DNA from: Geodermatophilus sp. DSM 44513
GTDB taxonomy: Bacteria > Actinomycetota > Actinomycetes > Mycobacteriales > Geodermatophilaceae
Direction: 5' to 3'
Assembly: GCF_032460525.1 (NCBI RefSeq)
Contig: NZ_CP135963.1
Coordinates: 2,046,001 to 2,110,000 of the forward strand
DNA: 64,000 nt
The notes under the pieces are model-generated. The model had not been told where the DNA came from. It saw only the letters and a list, made by a program, of their open reading frames with translations, and searched no databases. Below, piece after piece: positions 1 to 9,838 of this stretch. A program made the translations under genes and the position numbers. The stretch's first letter is position 1; the number at the start of each line of letters is the position of its first letter.

Positions 1-1563
<1,563 letters not shown>

Positions 1564-1705
1564 ACGACCACCACACCCCCCGACACCAGCGGGGCCCGTG
1601 GTCGTCACGACGGCGAGCCACGATGAAGACAACGCGTCCACTGTGCGGTTCTGAACGCACGACCCCCCACCCGAGGAAGCAGGGTGGGTGCCGGTCGCGT
1701 TCGCA

Positions 1706-1823
1706 GTGTTACGGCGGCCATGGCGAGAGGGAAACGCCCGGACCCATTCCGAACCCGGAAGCTAAGCCTCTCAGCGCCGATGGTACTGCCCCGGAGACGG
1801 GGTGGGAGAGTAGGACGCCGCCG
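1706..1823 (+). rRNA. 5S ribosomal RNA
   Basis: About 118 nt with the conserved 5S core (CCATTCCGAACCCGGAAGC near 1742-1760 and the GGGAGAGTAGGACGCCGC end). The 5' GTGTTACGGCGGCC pairs with the 3' end GCCGCCGGAC region. It lies about 140 nt after 23S with no tRNA in the spacer. Ends are approximate to a few bases. Confidence 0.95.
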
Positions 1824-1839
1824 GACAACTCCTCCCGGA

Positions 1840-1870
1840 ACGGGGGTCAGAGCACAGCTCTGACCCCCGT
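1840..1870 (+). terminator. rrn operon terminator hairpin
   Basis: A perfect 14-bp stem (ACGGGGGTCAGAGC, 1840-1853, against 1857-1870) with a 3-nt ACA loop starts 17 nt after 5S rRNA, followed by TTCG. It is a strong intrinsic-type terminator for the rRNA operon, though the U tract is short, as is usual in high-GC actinobacteria. Confidence 0.85.
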
Positions 1871-1937
1871 TTCGCATGTCCTGAACACATCCGCAGCGCT
1901 CTCGGCGCTGCACTCACCCCGAGGTGCGCAGAGTCCC

Positions 1938-3764
1938 ATGACATCACCGCGACGAGGCGCCGGCGGTTCCGGCGGACAGGCACCGCGGGGAGGTCGCGGC
2001 GCCTCGGGACAGGGCCGTCCGGGGGCCGGCGCGGGGTCGCGTGCCGGTGCTGCCGGCCGAGGGCAGCCGGCGTGGCAGGGGCGCCGTCCCTCCGGCGGCC
2101 GGACCGAGGGCTCGCCCAGGGGCGACGGGCAGGAACGGCGGCCCGACGCGGAGCGGCCTCGCCGTCGCCCGGAAGGCGGTGAGCGCGGGCGCGGTCAGGG
2201 TGCCTCGTCCCAGGACCGGCGTCCGCAGCGCGACGGCGACTCCACCTCCAGCGCCCGTCCGGGGTGGCAGGAGCGGCGTCCTCAGCCCGGCCGCGATCGG
2301 GAGGACCGGACCGGTGCCCCCGGTGGGGGATCGGCCGCACCGCGCAGGGGGTGGCAGGAGCGCCGTCCGCAGGAGGACCGGTCGGGGGCCGGGCGTCCGG
2401 AGTGGCGGGACCGCCGTCCGCAGGGGGACCGGGCCGGCGGCGGGCGTGCCGAGTGGCGGGACCGCCGCCCCCAGGGTGGCGGGGGCCGGGACGACCGTCC
2501 GGCGCGGCCGGACCGCCACCCCGAGCGTGAGCGCCCCGCCCGCGGCGCCTGGGCGGACCGACGGCCGGCCGGGGAGCGGCCCGCCGGCGGGCGTGACCGA
2601 CCCCGCGGCGAGCGTCCCGACGGTGCGGGCCAGCGGCGGGAGGGGCCGCCGCAGCGATCCGGCGGTCCGCGGTCGGGGTACCAGCCCCACCAGGGGCGCC
2701 CGGACGGACCGCGGGGCGACTGGCGGGACCGCCGTCCCACCGACGACCGCCGCGGGCGGCCCGGGGGCGTCCGTCCGGCCGCCGGTGACCGGGAGCGCAC
2801 CCCGCCCGTCCCGGCGGGACCGGAGATCCCGGAGTGGGCGGACCCCCGCGACCTGGACCGCTCGGTGCGGGCCGCGCTGCGCGCCCTGGACAGCCGCAAC
2901 GCCGAGCGGGTCGCCGGGCACCTGGTGGTGGCCGGCACGCTCGTCGACGACCAGCCCGAGGAGGCTCTGGCCCACGCCCGGGCCGCCCGCGACCGCGCGT
3001 CGCGCGTCGCCGTGGTCCGGGAGGCGGTCGGCGTGGCCGCCTACCACGCCGGCGACTACGCCGAGGCGGCCCGCGAGCTGCGCGCCTACCGCCGGATGAG
3101 CGGCGACGACGGCTACCGCGCGGTGCTGGCCGACTGCGAGCGCGCCCTGGGGCGGCCCGAGGTGGCACTGCGCCTCGTGCGCGAGGCGCTGGCCGCGCAG
3201 CCGGACGCCGAGGAGACCGTGGAGCTCCGCCTGGTCGAGGCTGGTGCACGCGCCGACCTCGGCGAGCTGCCCGCTGCCCGCCTCGTGCTGGAGGCGCTCC
3301 TGGGGGGCCGTCCGCGGCCGGACTCGGTCGACCTGACCGATCCCGGGCGGCTGCGCGTCGCGACCGCCTACGCCGACCTGCTGGCGGCGGACGGCGAGGA
3401 GGAACTCGCCGAGGCGTGGCACGCGGCGGTCGGTGTGCACACCCCGGAGGAGTCCGACGTCGAGTTCTCCGAGGAGGAGGTGCCGGTCGGCGGCAGCGCG
3501 GTCGGCGGCAGCGCGGTCGACGGCAGCGCGGTCGACGACCTGCCCGGCGACGACCTGCCCGGCGACGACCTGCCCGGCGACGAGGCCGGGCAGCCGGACC
3601 CCGACGGCGCGGCGCCGGACGACTACGACCTCACCGAGGACGTCGAGGCCGAGGTCGCCGAGCTGCTCGGTGAGGACGCCGCCGAGGAAGACGCCGCCGA
3701 CGAGGAGGCGCCGGACGCGGGCCCGGCCGGGGCTGCCGCGGACGGGGACGGCACCGTGCACTGA
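1938..3764 (+). CDS. Arg/Gly-rich protein with TPR-like domain and acidic tail
   Basis: 608 aa. Three compositional parts are visible. Residues 1-290 are very basic, rich in Arg, Gly and Pro, with repeats of the type W-[Q/R]-[E/D]-R-R-P-Q. Residues about 295-495 are alanine-rich helical repeats of TPR style. Residues about 500-608 are strongly acidic, with GGSAV and DDLPG repeats encoded by 15-nt tandem repeats at 3487-3585. The C-terminal part matches in position and style the TPR protein at the head of the M. tuberculosis Rv1691 region. The ATG at 1938 is chosen because an upstream in-frame ATG at 1623 would run through 5S rRNA and its terminator. RGG-like tails often bind RNA; a role at the ribosome or in RNA granules is inference only. 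Confidence 0.8.
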   Translation: MTSPRRGAGGSGGQAPRGGRGASGQGRPGAGAGSRAGAAGRGQPAWQGRRPSGGRTEGSPRGDGQERRPDAERPRRRPEGGERGRGQGASSQDRRPQRDGDSTSSARPGWQERRPQPGRDREDRTGAPGGGSAAPRRGWQERRPQEDRSGAGRPEWRDRRPQGDRAGGGRAEWRDRRPQGGGGRDDRPARPDRHPERERPARGAWADRRPAGERPAGGRDRPRGERPDGAGQRREGPPQRSGGPRSGYQPHQGRPDGPRGDWRDRRPTDDRRGRPGGVRPAAGDRERTPPVPAGPEIPEWADPRDLDRSVRAALRALDSRNAERVAGHLVVAGTLVDDQPEEALAHARAARDRASRVAVVREAVGVAAYHAGDYAEAARELRAYRRMSGDDGYRAVLADCERALGRPEVALRLVREALAAQPDAEETVELRLVEAGARADLGELPAARLVLEALLGGRPRPDSVDLTDPGRLRVATAYADLLAADGEEELAEAWHAAVGVHTPEESDVEFSEEEVPVGGSAVGGSAVDGSAVDDLPGDDLPGDDLPGDEAGQPDPDGAAPDDYDLTEDVEAEVAELLGEDAAEEDAADEEAPDAGPAGAAADGDGTVH

Positions 3765-3863
3765 CCGCCGACAGCGGCCGGCGCGCCGTCCACACCCGCC
3801 GGCCCGGTCCACAGACCGGCGTCGGGCCTGGTCCGGAGCCGGGGCGACGGTGAGGCTGCCGTC

Positions 3864-4220
3864 ATGAGCGTGGCTGTGATCGACCGGAACGACGTGGTGC
3901 TCCGCGGGCGGCTGTCCGCCCCCGCCGAGCTGCGGACGCTGCCCAGCGGGGACACGCTGGTCAGCTTCCGCCTGGTGGTGCGCCGGCCCGAGCCGCGGGC
4001 GCGCGGGCAGTCGGTCGACGTGCTCCCGTGCATCACCTACGACCGCGCCCTGCAGCGCCGGATCGCGGCCTGGCAGGCCGGGGACGTCGTGGAGGTCGAG
4101 GGGGCGCTGCAGCGCCGGTTCTGGCGCACCGGCACCGGCACCGCGTCGGTGGCCGAGGTCAACTGCCGGCGCGGGCGGAAGGTGCCGCGGTCGGCCGGGT
4201 CCGACGCGCGCACGGCGTGA
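3864..4220 (+). CDS. SSB-like OB-fold protein
   Basis: 118 aa, ATG start. The sequence reads as a single OB fold: an N-terminal strand NDVVLRGRLSAPAELR, then LPSGDTLVSFRLVVRRPE, and GDVVEVEGALQRRFWR, which are the usual single-stranded DNA-binding protein segments. It lacks the acidic, flexible C-terminal tip (DDDIPF type) of the main replicative SSB and ends instead in a basic, Arg-rich stretch. It is therefore probably an accessory SSB paralogue and not the essential one. It stands alone between the TPR protein and a reverse-strand DUF1015 gene. Confidence 0.8.
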   Translation: MSVAVIDRNDVVLRGRLSAPAELRTLPSGDTLVSFRLVVRRPEPRARGQSVDVLPCITYDRALQRRIAAWQAGDVVEVEGALQRRFWRTGTGTASVAEVNCRRGRKVPRSAGSDARTA

Positions 4221-4228
4221 CCGCCGGG

Positions 4229-5545
4229 TCAGTCCCCGTGGTGCCGCAGCACCAGGCCGGTCCGCGGCTTGGGCACGAACAGCGTCGACTTGCGCGGCAT
4301 GCGGGCGCCCGCGCGGGCCACGGCGGCCACGTCGGCCGGCGACGGCGCCCGCAGCAGCAGCGCCACGCCCCGGTGGGCCAGGGCACCGTCCAGGGCGGCG
4401 GCCACGCCGTGGGCGACCAGCACGCCGGCGGGGTCGTCGGCGCGGCCCCACAGCCGCCGCACCAGGCCGTGGTGCACCAGCACGACGTCCAGCCCCCGCC
4501 AGGCCGCCGGGGCCTCCGGGGGGACGGCGCCCGTGACCTGGGCGGAGGGGGCGTCCAGGCGCACCAGCCGGGAGCCGTCGCTCACCAGCACACCGGTCTG
4601 CCCCGGGTCGGCCAGCCAGCGCTCGGCCTCCTGTGCGGCGCCGTCGGCCGCGACCGGCAGCACGGTCGCGCGGAAGCCGCCCGCGGCCGCGGCGACCGCC
4701 TCGTCGAACGCCAGCTCGGGCACCACCCGGTGGATGGGGTCCACCCGGAGCCCGCCCGGTCCCATCGGGGTGAGCAGCGCCAGGATCTCGCGCGCCCCGT
4801 GGGCCCGGGCCGCGGCGAAGCGGTGGTGGCCGTCGGCGATCACCGCGCCGGTGCCCGCGAGCGCGGCGGCCACCCGCCCGGTGAGGCCCGGGTCGGACAC
4901 CCGCCACAGGGCGTGCCGGACGCCGTCGGCGTCGGTGAGCTCCAGCGTGGGGGCGCCCCGACGGCCCGCCGCGGTCAGGGCCGGCACGTCGGGGTGCGGG
5001 TCGTGTGCCAGGACGATCGGCTCCAGGTCGGTCGCGGTGGCCTCCAGCAGCGCCCGGCGTCCCTCCACGGCCGCGGGGAACGTGTCCTCGTGCGGCAGCA
5101 CCTCCCGCGAGCCCGCCGGCGGCAGACCCACCGCGCCCAGCCAGCCGACCGTCTCCGGGGCACCGCCGGCCGGTCGCAGGGCGTAGACCCACAGCGCGGG
5201 CTCGGCGTCCCGCTCGAGCACCCCCGCCCGCTCCCAGTCCCGCAGGGTCGTGGCGGCCCCGGACACCGAGCGGTGCAGCGCGCCGTCCCCCGGTCCGCCG
5301 GCATCACCGGCCCCCGGTCCGCCGGCCCCGCCGGCGACGCCCGGCAGGATGAGGCGCACGATGTTGTGCGGGTCGGCGGCGCTCAGGCGGTCGCGGCCCT
5401 CCGGGGTCACCAGGTCGTAGGCTGGCGAGCTGACCCGGGCCAGGGTGCCGGGGTCCCGGCGCCGGTAGGTCAGGGCGCGGAAGGGTCGGACCCGCAACCC
5501 GGTCGCAGCTGTCGGGTCGGGGGGGTCCGCCGGGGACGAGGGCAC
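4229..5545 (-). CDS. DUF1015 family protein
   Basis: 438 aa. The family signature DGHHRFAAARAH is near residue 235, together with the N-terminal VRPFRALTYRR and the SSPAYDLVTPEGRDRL segment typical of DUF1015 (SerK-like kinase superfamily). Some members of the family phosphorylate free serine, but many are uncharacterised, so I assign no reaction. A GTG start at 5545 is chosen because it precedes the conserved N-terminus; no clear ribosome-binding site is seen. It runs against its neighbours and converges with the SSB-like gene with an 8-bp gap. Confidence 0.82.
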   Translation of the reverse strand: MPSSPADPPDPTAATGLRVRPFRALTYRRRDPGTLARVSSPAYDLVTPEGRDRLSAADPHNIVRLILPGVAGGAGGPGAGDAGGPGDGALHRSVSGAATTLRDWERAGVLERDAEPALWVYALRPAGGAPETVGWLGAVGLPPAGSREVLPHEDTFPAAVEGRRALLEATATDLEPIVLAHDPHPDVPALTAAGRRGAPTLELTDADGVRHALWRVSDPGLTGRVAAALAGTGAVIADGHHRFAAARAHGAREILALLTPMGPGGLRVDPIHRVVPELAFDEAVAAAAGGFRATVLPVAADGAAQEAERWLADPGQTGVLVSDGSRLVRLDAPSAQVTGAVPPEAPAAWRGLDVVLVHHGLVRRLWGRADDPAGVLVAHGVAAALDGALAHRGVALLLRAPSPADVAAVARAGARMPRKSTLFVPKPRTGLVLRHHGD

Positions 5546-5638
5546 GACGGGGATCGTAGGAGCGCTGCGCCCGGAGGGGGTGGCGGTCCCCGGACCGGCG
5601 CGACCACGACGGTGCCGGGCCGCAGGAGCATCGAGGGG

Positions 5639-6040
5639 GTGGCGGTGGACGAGACGGGGGTCCCCGACGGCGACGTCTACGACTGGTACCAGCGGGGGCT
5701 GCAGCTGCTGGCCAACCGGGACCCCGCGGCCGCCGCCACCCTCCTCGCCCGCGCCGCCGCGGCCGAGCCCGGATCGCGCAGCCTGCTGGAGGCGCTGGCG
5801 CGGGCGCAGTACGACGCCGGCCGCTACGCCGAGGCCGTGCACACCTTCCGCGAGCTGACCGCCGGCAACCCGGCCGACGACTACGCCCAGTTCGGCTTGG
5901 GCCTGGCGGCCAGCCGGGCCGGCGACCTCGACCTCGCCGCCGAACACCTGGCCCTGGCCGTGGCGATGCGCCCGGACCTCGGTCACTACTCCCGGGCGCT
6001 GCGCGGGGTCCGTGCCCGGCGCGGGGAGGAGCCCTCGTGA
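5639..6040 (+). CDS. Small tetratricopeptide repeat protein
   Basis: 133 aa made of about three TPR-like helical pairs (for example DVYDWYQRGLQLLANRDPA, LLEALARAQYDAGRYAEAV and YAQFGLGLAASRAGDLDLA). TPR proteins serve as docking scaffolds; the partner is unknown. GTG at 5639 is preferred; GTG at 5645 in the same frame is an equal alternative, and AGGAG at 5622-5626 can serve either. The stop overlaps the start of the HAD phosphatase (GTGA at 6037-6040), so the two are translated together. The same pair is found beside tlyA in mycobacteria. Confidence 0.82.
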   Translation: MAVDETGVPDGDVYDWYQRGLQLLANRDPAAAATLLARAAAAEPGSRSLLEALARAQYDAGRYAEAVHTFRELTAGNPADDYAQFGLGLAASRAGDLDLAAEHLALAVAMRPDLGHYSRALRGVRARRGEEPS

Positions 6041-7110
6041 CCACCCCGCAGGTGCCGCTGGCCGGCGGTACCGCCGTCGCGCCGTGCCGGGTGTACGACG
6101 TGGCGCTGCTCGACCTCGACGGCGTGGTCTACGTCGGCCCCGAGGCGGTACCCGGCGTCCCCGGGGCCCTGGCGGCCGCACGGGCGGCGGGCATGCGGCT
6201 GGGCTTCGTCACCAACAACGCCTCCCGCACGCCGGAGGAGGTCGCCGCGCACCTCACCGACCTCGCCGTCCCCGCAGCGCCCACCGACGTGATCACCAGC
6301 TCCCAGGCGGCGGCCACGGTGGTCGCCCAGCGGCTCGGGGCCGGCGCCCGGGTGCTGCCGGTCGGCGGACCGGGGGTGGCCGCGGCCCTCCGGGCGGCCG
6401 GCCTGACCGTGGTGTCCCGCGCCGAGGACGGACCGCGGGCGGTGGTGCAGGGCTACGGCCGCGACGTGGGCTGGACCGAGCTGGCCGAGGCGGTGGTGGC
6501 GGTCCGGGGCGGCGCCGAGCACGTGGCCACCAACGCCGACGCGACCATCCCCTCGGCGCGCGGTCCGCTGCCGGGCAACGGTGCGCTGGTGGGCGTGGTC
6601 AGCGGCGTCACCGGGCGGCCCCCGCTCGTCACCGGCAAGCCCGACCCGGCGATGCACGCGGAGTGCCTGCGGCGCACCGCGGCCCGGCGGCCGCTGGTCG
6701 TCGGCGACCGGCTGGACACCGACGTCGAGGGCGGGCGGCGGGCGGCCGCGGCGACCCTGCTGGTCCTCAGCGGCGTCACCGATCCGGCCACCCTGCTGGC
6801 CGCCGGCCCCCGGCGCCGGCCCGACCTGCTGGCCCCGGACGCCGGCGGGCTGCTCACCGGACACCCGCCGGTGGTCGCCGAGGCCGGGACGTGGCGGTGC
6901 GGGGAGTGGGTGGTCCGCGCCGACGGCGGCCGGCTCCGGCTGGGCCGGGACGCCACCGGGGCGGCGGAGGGTGCCGACGGGCTCGACGGGTTGCGCGCGC
7001 TGTGCGTGGCGCACTGGGCCGGCCAGCCCGGCGCCGGGGCGCCGGCGCAGGTCACTGCCGCCGACGAGGCCGCCGCGGCCGCCCTCGGACGGTGGGGGCT
7101 GGGCGGCTGA
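6037..7110 (+). CDS. HAD-IIA family hydrolase (NagD/PGP-like phosphatase)
   Basis: 357 aa. HAD motif I is LLDLDGVVY near residue 27, motif II lies in GFVTNNASRT, the conserved Lys in VTGKPDP near 205, and motif IV in VVGDRLDTDVEGG near 228, so the catalytic Asp pair and magnesium site are intact. The cap domain between motifs II and III marks subclass IIA, whose members act on sugar phosphates, phosphoglycolate or nucleotides. The substrate here is unknown. The last 90 residues extend past the core and are specific to actinobacterial orthologues of Rv1692. GTG start overlaps the preceding TPR gene by 4 nt. Confidence 0.88.
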   Translation: MTTPQVPLAGGTAVAPCRVYDVALLDLDGVVYVGPEAVPGVPGALAAARAAGMRLGFVTNNASRTPEEVAAHLTDLAVPAAPTDVITSSQAAATVVAQRLGAGARVLPVGGPGVAAALRAAGLTVVSRAEDGPRAVVQGYGRDVGWTELAEAVVAVRGGAEHVATNADATIPSARGPLPGNGALVGVVSGVTGRPPLVTGKPDPAMHAECLRRTAARRPLVVGDRLDTDVEGGRRAAAATLLVLSGVTDPATLLAAGPRRRPDLLAPDAGGLLTGHPPVVAEAGTWRCGEWVVRADGGRLRLGRDATGAAEGADGLDGLRALCVAHWAGQPGAGAPAQVTAADEAAAAALGRWGLGG

Positions 7111-7132
7111 GGTGGCCGGAGCGGGGCCGCCG

Positions 7133-7468
7133 TCAGAGCAGCGTGCGCAGCCGGAGCAGGTCCCGGAAGCCCGCCTCCAGCTTCACCCGCCCCGACGCCC
7201 ACGCCGGGCCGAGGGACAGCCGGCCCTCGGTCAGGGCGACGAGGTCGTCGCTGGCCATGGTGAACCGGATGTCGGCCTGGTCCTGGGAGGACCCGTCCGG
7301 CTCGGCACGCAGGTCCTGCACCACGCCCCGCGCCAGCCGGCCGCGGACGGTCTGCCCGAGGTCGGTCAGCCGGCAGGACAGGCTGCGGTCCAGGTCCCGT
7401 GCCGCCGGCTTGGCCGCCAGGTCCCCGAGGATGCCGTCCAGGGCGGTCATGCACTGCTCCATCGTCGC
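7133..7468 (-). CDS. SCP2-like sterol-binding domain protein
   Basis: 111 aa. The pattern RLTDLGQTVRGRLARG, then DIRFTMASDDLVALTEGRLS, then AWASGRVKLEAGFRDLLRL is that of the SCP2 lipid-binding fold, in which the last helix closes a hydrophobic pocket. Ligand unknown. GTG at 7468 is chosen because GGAGG lies 9 nt upstream; ATG at 7462 is an alternative. It is encoded opposite to the flanking tlyA operon genes and is the one gene here facing the other way. Confidence 0.7.
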   Translation of the reverse strand, partial: ATMEQCMTALDGILGDLAAKPAARDLDRSLSCRLTDLGQTVRGRLARGVVQDLRAEPDGSSQDQADIRFTMASDDLVALTEGRLSLGPAWASGRVKLEAGFRDLLRLRTLL

Positions 7469-7648
7469 CACGCGGGCACGCCTCCGAGGGTTGGCCGGAC
7501 CGGGCCGCCGAACGCTAGCGCCCGCCGGCGGCCCGTGCGCGTCGGCCCCGGCCGGTACCCTCGCGGACCGGGGGGACCGCACCGGGCGGCACCCCGAGCA
7601 CGGCCCCGACGTCCCGCCGGCACGCCGCCACCAGCCGAGAGGTCAGTC

Positions 7649-7855
7649 ATGAGCGAGCCGACCCGACCGGTCCCGGGGCCGCCGCGACCCGGCCCCGGCC
7701 GCGGCCGGGTGACGGCGGACGCCGATCGGCCGGCGCGGGACACCGGTGCCGCATTCGCCGACCTCGACCGGCGGCCGGTCACCGAGCACGTCGCCGTCTT
7801 CGAGGCCGAGCACGCCCGGCTGCACCGCGAGCTCGGCACGATCGACCGGCTGTGA
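7649..7855 (+). CDS. Small conserved actinobacterial protein upstream of TlyA
   Basis: 68 aa with a Pro/Gly/Arg-rich N-terminus and a conserved-looking C-terminal helix (VTEHVAVFEAEHARLHREL). It occupies the place of Rv1693 in M. tuberculosis, a short protein between the HAD phosphatase and tlyA. GAGAGG precedes the ATG by about 5 nt. Its TGA overlaps the ATG of tlyA by one base, so translation is probably coupled. No function is known to me. Confidence 0.7.
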   Translation: MSEPTRPVPGPPRPGPGRGRVTADADRPARDTGAAFADLDRRPVTEHVAVFEAEHARLHRELGTIDRL

Positions 7856-8652
7856 TGGTCCGCCGCAGCCGGCTGGACGCCGAGCTCGTGCGGCGGGGGC
7901 TGGCCCGCTCGCGCGAGCACGCCGTCGCCCTCATCGCCGAGGGGCGGGTCGCCGTCTCCGGACAGGCCGCGAGCAAGCCGTCCACCGGCGTGGGCGCCGA
8001 CACCCCCGTCGTCGTGCGCACCGACCCCGACCGGCCCAGCTGGGTGTCCCGCGGCGCGCACAAGCTGATCGGCGCGCTGGACGCCCTGGGTGTGCCGGTC
8101 GAGGGACGCCGGGCCCTGGACGCCGGCGCCTCCACCGGCGGCTTCACCGAGGTGCTGCTGCACCGCGGAGCCCGGGAGGTCGTCGCCGTCGACGTCGGCT
8201 ACGGCGAGCTGGCCTGGTCGCTGCGCACCGACGAGCGGGTGCGGGTGCTCGAGCGGACCAACGTCCGCACGCTGACGCCCGAGCAGGTCGCGGGTCCGGT
8301 GGACCTCGTCGTCGCCGACCTGTCCTTCATCTCCCTGCGGCTGGTGCTGCCGGCGCTCACCGCCTGCGCGACCGACCCGGCGGACCTGCTGCCCATGGTC
8401 AAGCCGCAGTTCGAGGTCGGCCGCGAGCGGCTCGGCGCCGGCGGCGTGGTCCGCGACCCCGCGCACCGCGGCGACGCCGTCCTGCAGGTGGCCCGGGCGG
8501 CGGCCGAGCTCGGGTGGGGGACCGCGGGCGTGGTGGCCAGCCCGCTGCCCGGACCGGCCGGCAACGTGGAGTTCTTCCTCCGGCTGCGCCGCGACGCCGG
8601 GCCGCCGCGGGAGGAGGACGTGCGCCTCGCCGTCGAGGAGGGCCCGGCGTGA
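7855..8652 (+). CDS. tlyA: TlyA: 16S/23S rRNA 2'-O-methyltransferase
   Basis: 265 aa, the usual TlyA length. An N-terminal S4 RNA-binding domain (residues 1-60, LDAELVRRGLARSREHA) is followed by an FtsJ-like Rossmann methyltransferase with SAM motif DAGASTGGFTE near residue 88, VVADLSFISLRL near 150 and KPQFEVGRE near 183. Known TlyA enzymes 2'-O-methylate 16S rRNA and 23S rRNA cytidines and thereby sensitise ribosomes to capreomycin and viomycin. The start is ATG 7855, which gives the family N-terminus MVRRSRLD; GTG 7852 in frame adds one residue. Confidence 0.95.
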   Translation: MVRRSRLDAELVRRGLARSREHAVALIAEGRVAVSGQAASKPSTGVGADTPVVVRTDPDRPSWVSRGAHKLIGALDALGVPVEGRRALDAGASTGGFTEVLLHRGAREVVAVDVGYGELAWSLRTDERVRVLERTNVRTLTPEQVAGPVDLVVADLSFISLRLVLPALTACATDPADLLPMVKPQFEVGRERLGAGGVVRDPAHRGDAVLQVARAAAELGWGTAGVVASPLPGPAGNVEFFLRLRRDAGPPREEDVRLAVEEGPA

Positions 8653-8791
8653 GGGGTGCTCCGGACCGGTCGGCCCGCCGGCACACCGGAGGAGGACCCT
8701 GGACCGCGGCCGCGAGGTCACCGAGGGACGACGTCACCCAGGAGCACGTGCCGCAGGGCACCCGACCGGCCGGCGCCGGCGAGGAGGAAGC

Positions 8792-9838
8792 GTGACAGAG
8801 GTCAGCCCGGCCGTGTGGGCGCCCAGCGGCGGCCGACACGTGCTGCTCGCCGTGCACACCGGCCGCGAGGACATCGTGCAGCTCGCCCGCAGCTCCGCCG
8901 CCCGGCTGGCGCGCGCCGGTATCACCGTGCGGCTGCTCGAGGACGAGGCCGTCGCGCTCGGCATCGAGGGCGCCCAGGTCGTCCCCGCCGACGCCGAGGC
9001 CGCCCGCGGCGCGGAGATCGTCATGGTGTTCGGCGGCGACGGCACCTTCCTGCGCGCCGCCGAGCTCGCCCGCTACAGCAACGCCGCCCTGATGGGCGTC
9101 AACCTCGGCCGGGTCGGCTTCCTCGCCGAGACCGAGCCCGAGGCGGTCGAGGAGACCCTCACCGCCATCGAGCGCTGCGAGTACTCCGTGGAGAAGCGGC
9201 TGGCCATCGAGGTCGACGTCCTCGACGACACCGGCGCCGTCGTCGGCGGCACCTGGGCGCTCAACGAGGCGTCGGTGGAGAAGGCCGAGCGATCCCGCGT
9301 CCTGGACGTCGTCGTGGCCATCGACGGGCGGCCGCTGACCAGCTTCGGCTGCGACGGCATCCTGTGCGCCACCCCCACCGGGTCCACCGCCTACGCCTTC
9401 TCGGCCGGCGGTCCGGTCGTGTGGCCCGACGTGGAGGCGTTGCTCGTCGTGCCGACCAACGCCCACGCGTTGTTCGCCCGGCCGCTGGTCACCTCGCCGG
9501 ACTCGGTGCTCACCGTGGCCATCCCGGCCGACGGCAACCGCGCGCGCGTGTCCGCCGACGGCCGGCGCGCCGTGGACGTGCCCGCGGGCGGGCGGGTCGA
9601 CGTCCGCCGGGCCGCCCGCCCGGTGCGGATCGCCCGGGTGCACGCCGCGACCTTCGGCGACCGGCTGGTGGCGAAGTTCGGCCTGCCGGTGCGCGGCTTC
9701 CGGGAGGCCCGCCGGGCCGACCCGGGCCGCGAGATCGGCGCCGGCCGCAACGTGCTGGCCCGCGACTACGTCCGCGGCGACGTCCACGGCGACGGAGGGG
9801 AGGGTGGCCGGGATGGCGGCACGGACCACGACGCGTGA
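8792..9838 (+). CDS. nadK: NAD kinase
   Basis: 348 aa. It phosphorylates NAD to NADP with ATP or polyphosphate. The invariant GGDGTFLRAAE motif is near residue 81, NLGRVGFLAE near 108, the LNEASVEKAERS segment near 158 and the glycine-rich CATPTGSTAYAFSAGGP near 193. GTG start with a strong GAGGAGGAAG site just upstream. A 139-bp gap without features separates it from tlyA. About 45 residues after the catalytic core form a variable tail. Its end overlaps the start of recN by 26 nt, as in mycobacteria. Confidence 0.95.
   Translation: MTEVSPAVWAPSGGRHVLLAVHTGREDIVQLARSSAARLARAGITVRLLEDEAVALGIEGAQVVPADAEAARGAEIVMVFGGDGTFLRAAELARYSNAALMGVNLGRVGFLAETEPEAVEETLTAIERCEYSVEKRLAIEVDVLDDTGAVVGGTWALNEASVEKAERSRVLDVVVAIDGRPLTSFGCDGILCATPTGSTAYAFSAGGPVVWPDVEALLVVPTNAHALFARPLVTSPDSVLTVAIPADGNRARVSADGRRAVDVPAGGRVDVRRAARPVRIARVHAATFGDRLVAKFGLPVRGFREARRADPGREIGAGRNVLARDYVRGDVHGDGGEGGRDGGTDHDA

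Noticed and set aside
1623..1937. Upstream in-frame extension of the Arg/Gly-rich protein from ATG 1623
   Set aside because: It would be translated through 5S rRNA and the rrn terminator; the ATG at 1938 lies after both.
1771..5192. Very long open frames on the reverse strand opposite the Arg/Gly-rich gene
   Set aside because: They result from high GC third-position bias; their products are Arg/Pro/Gly low complexity without motifs, and they overlap several well-supported genes.
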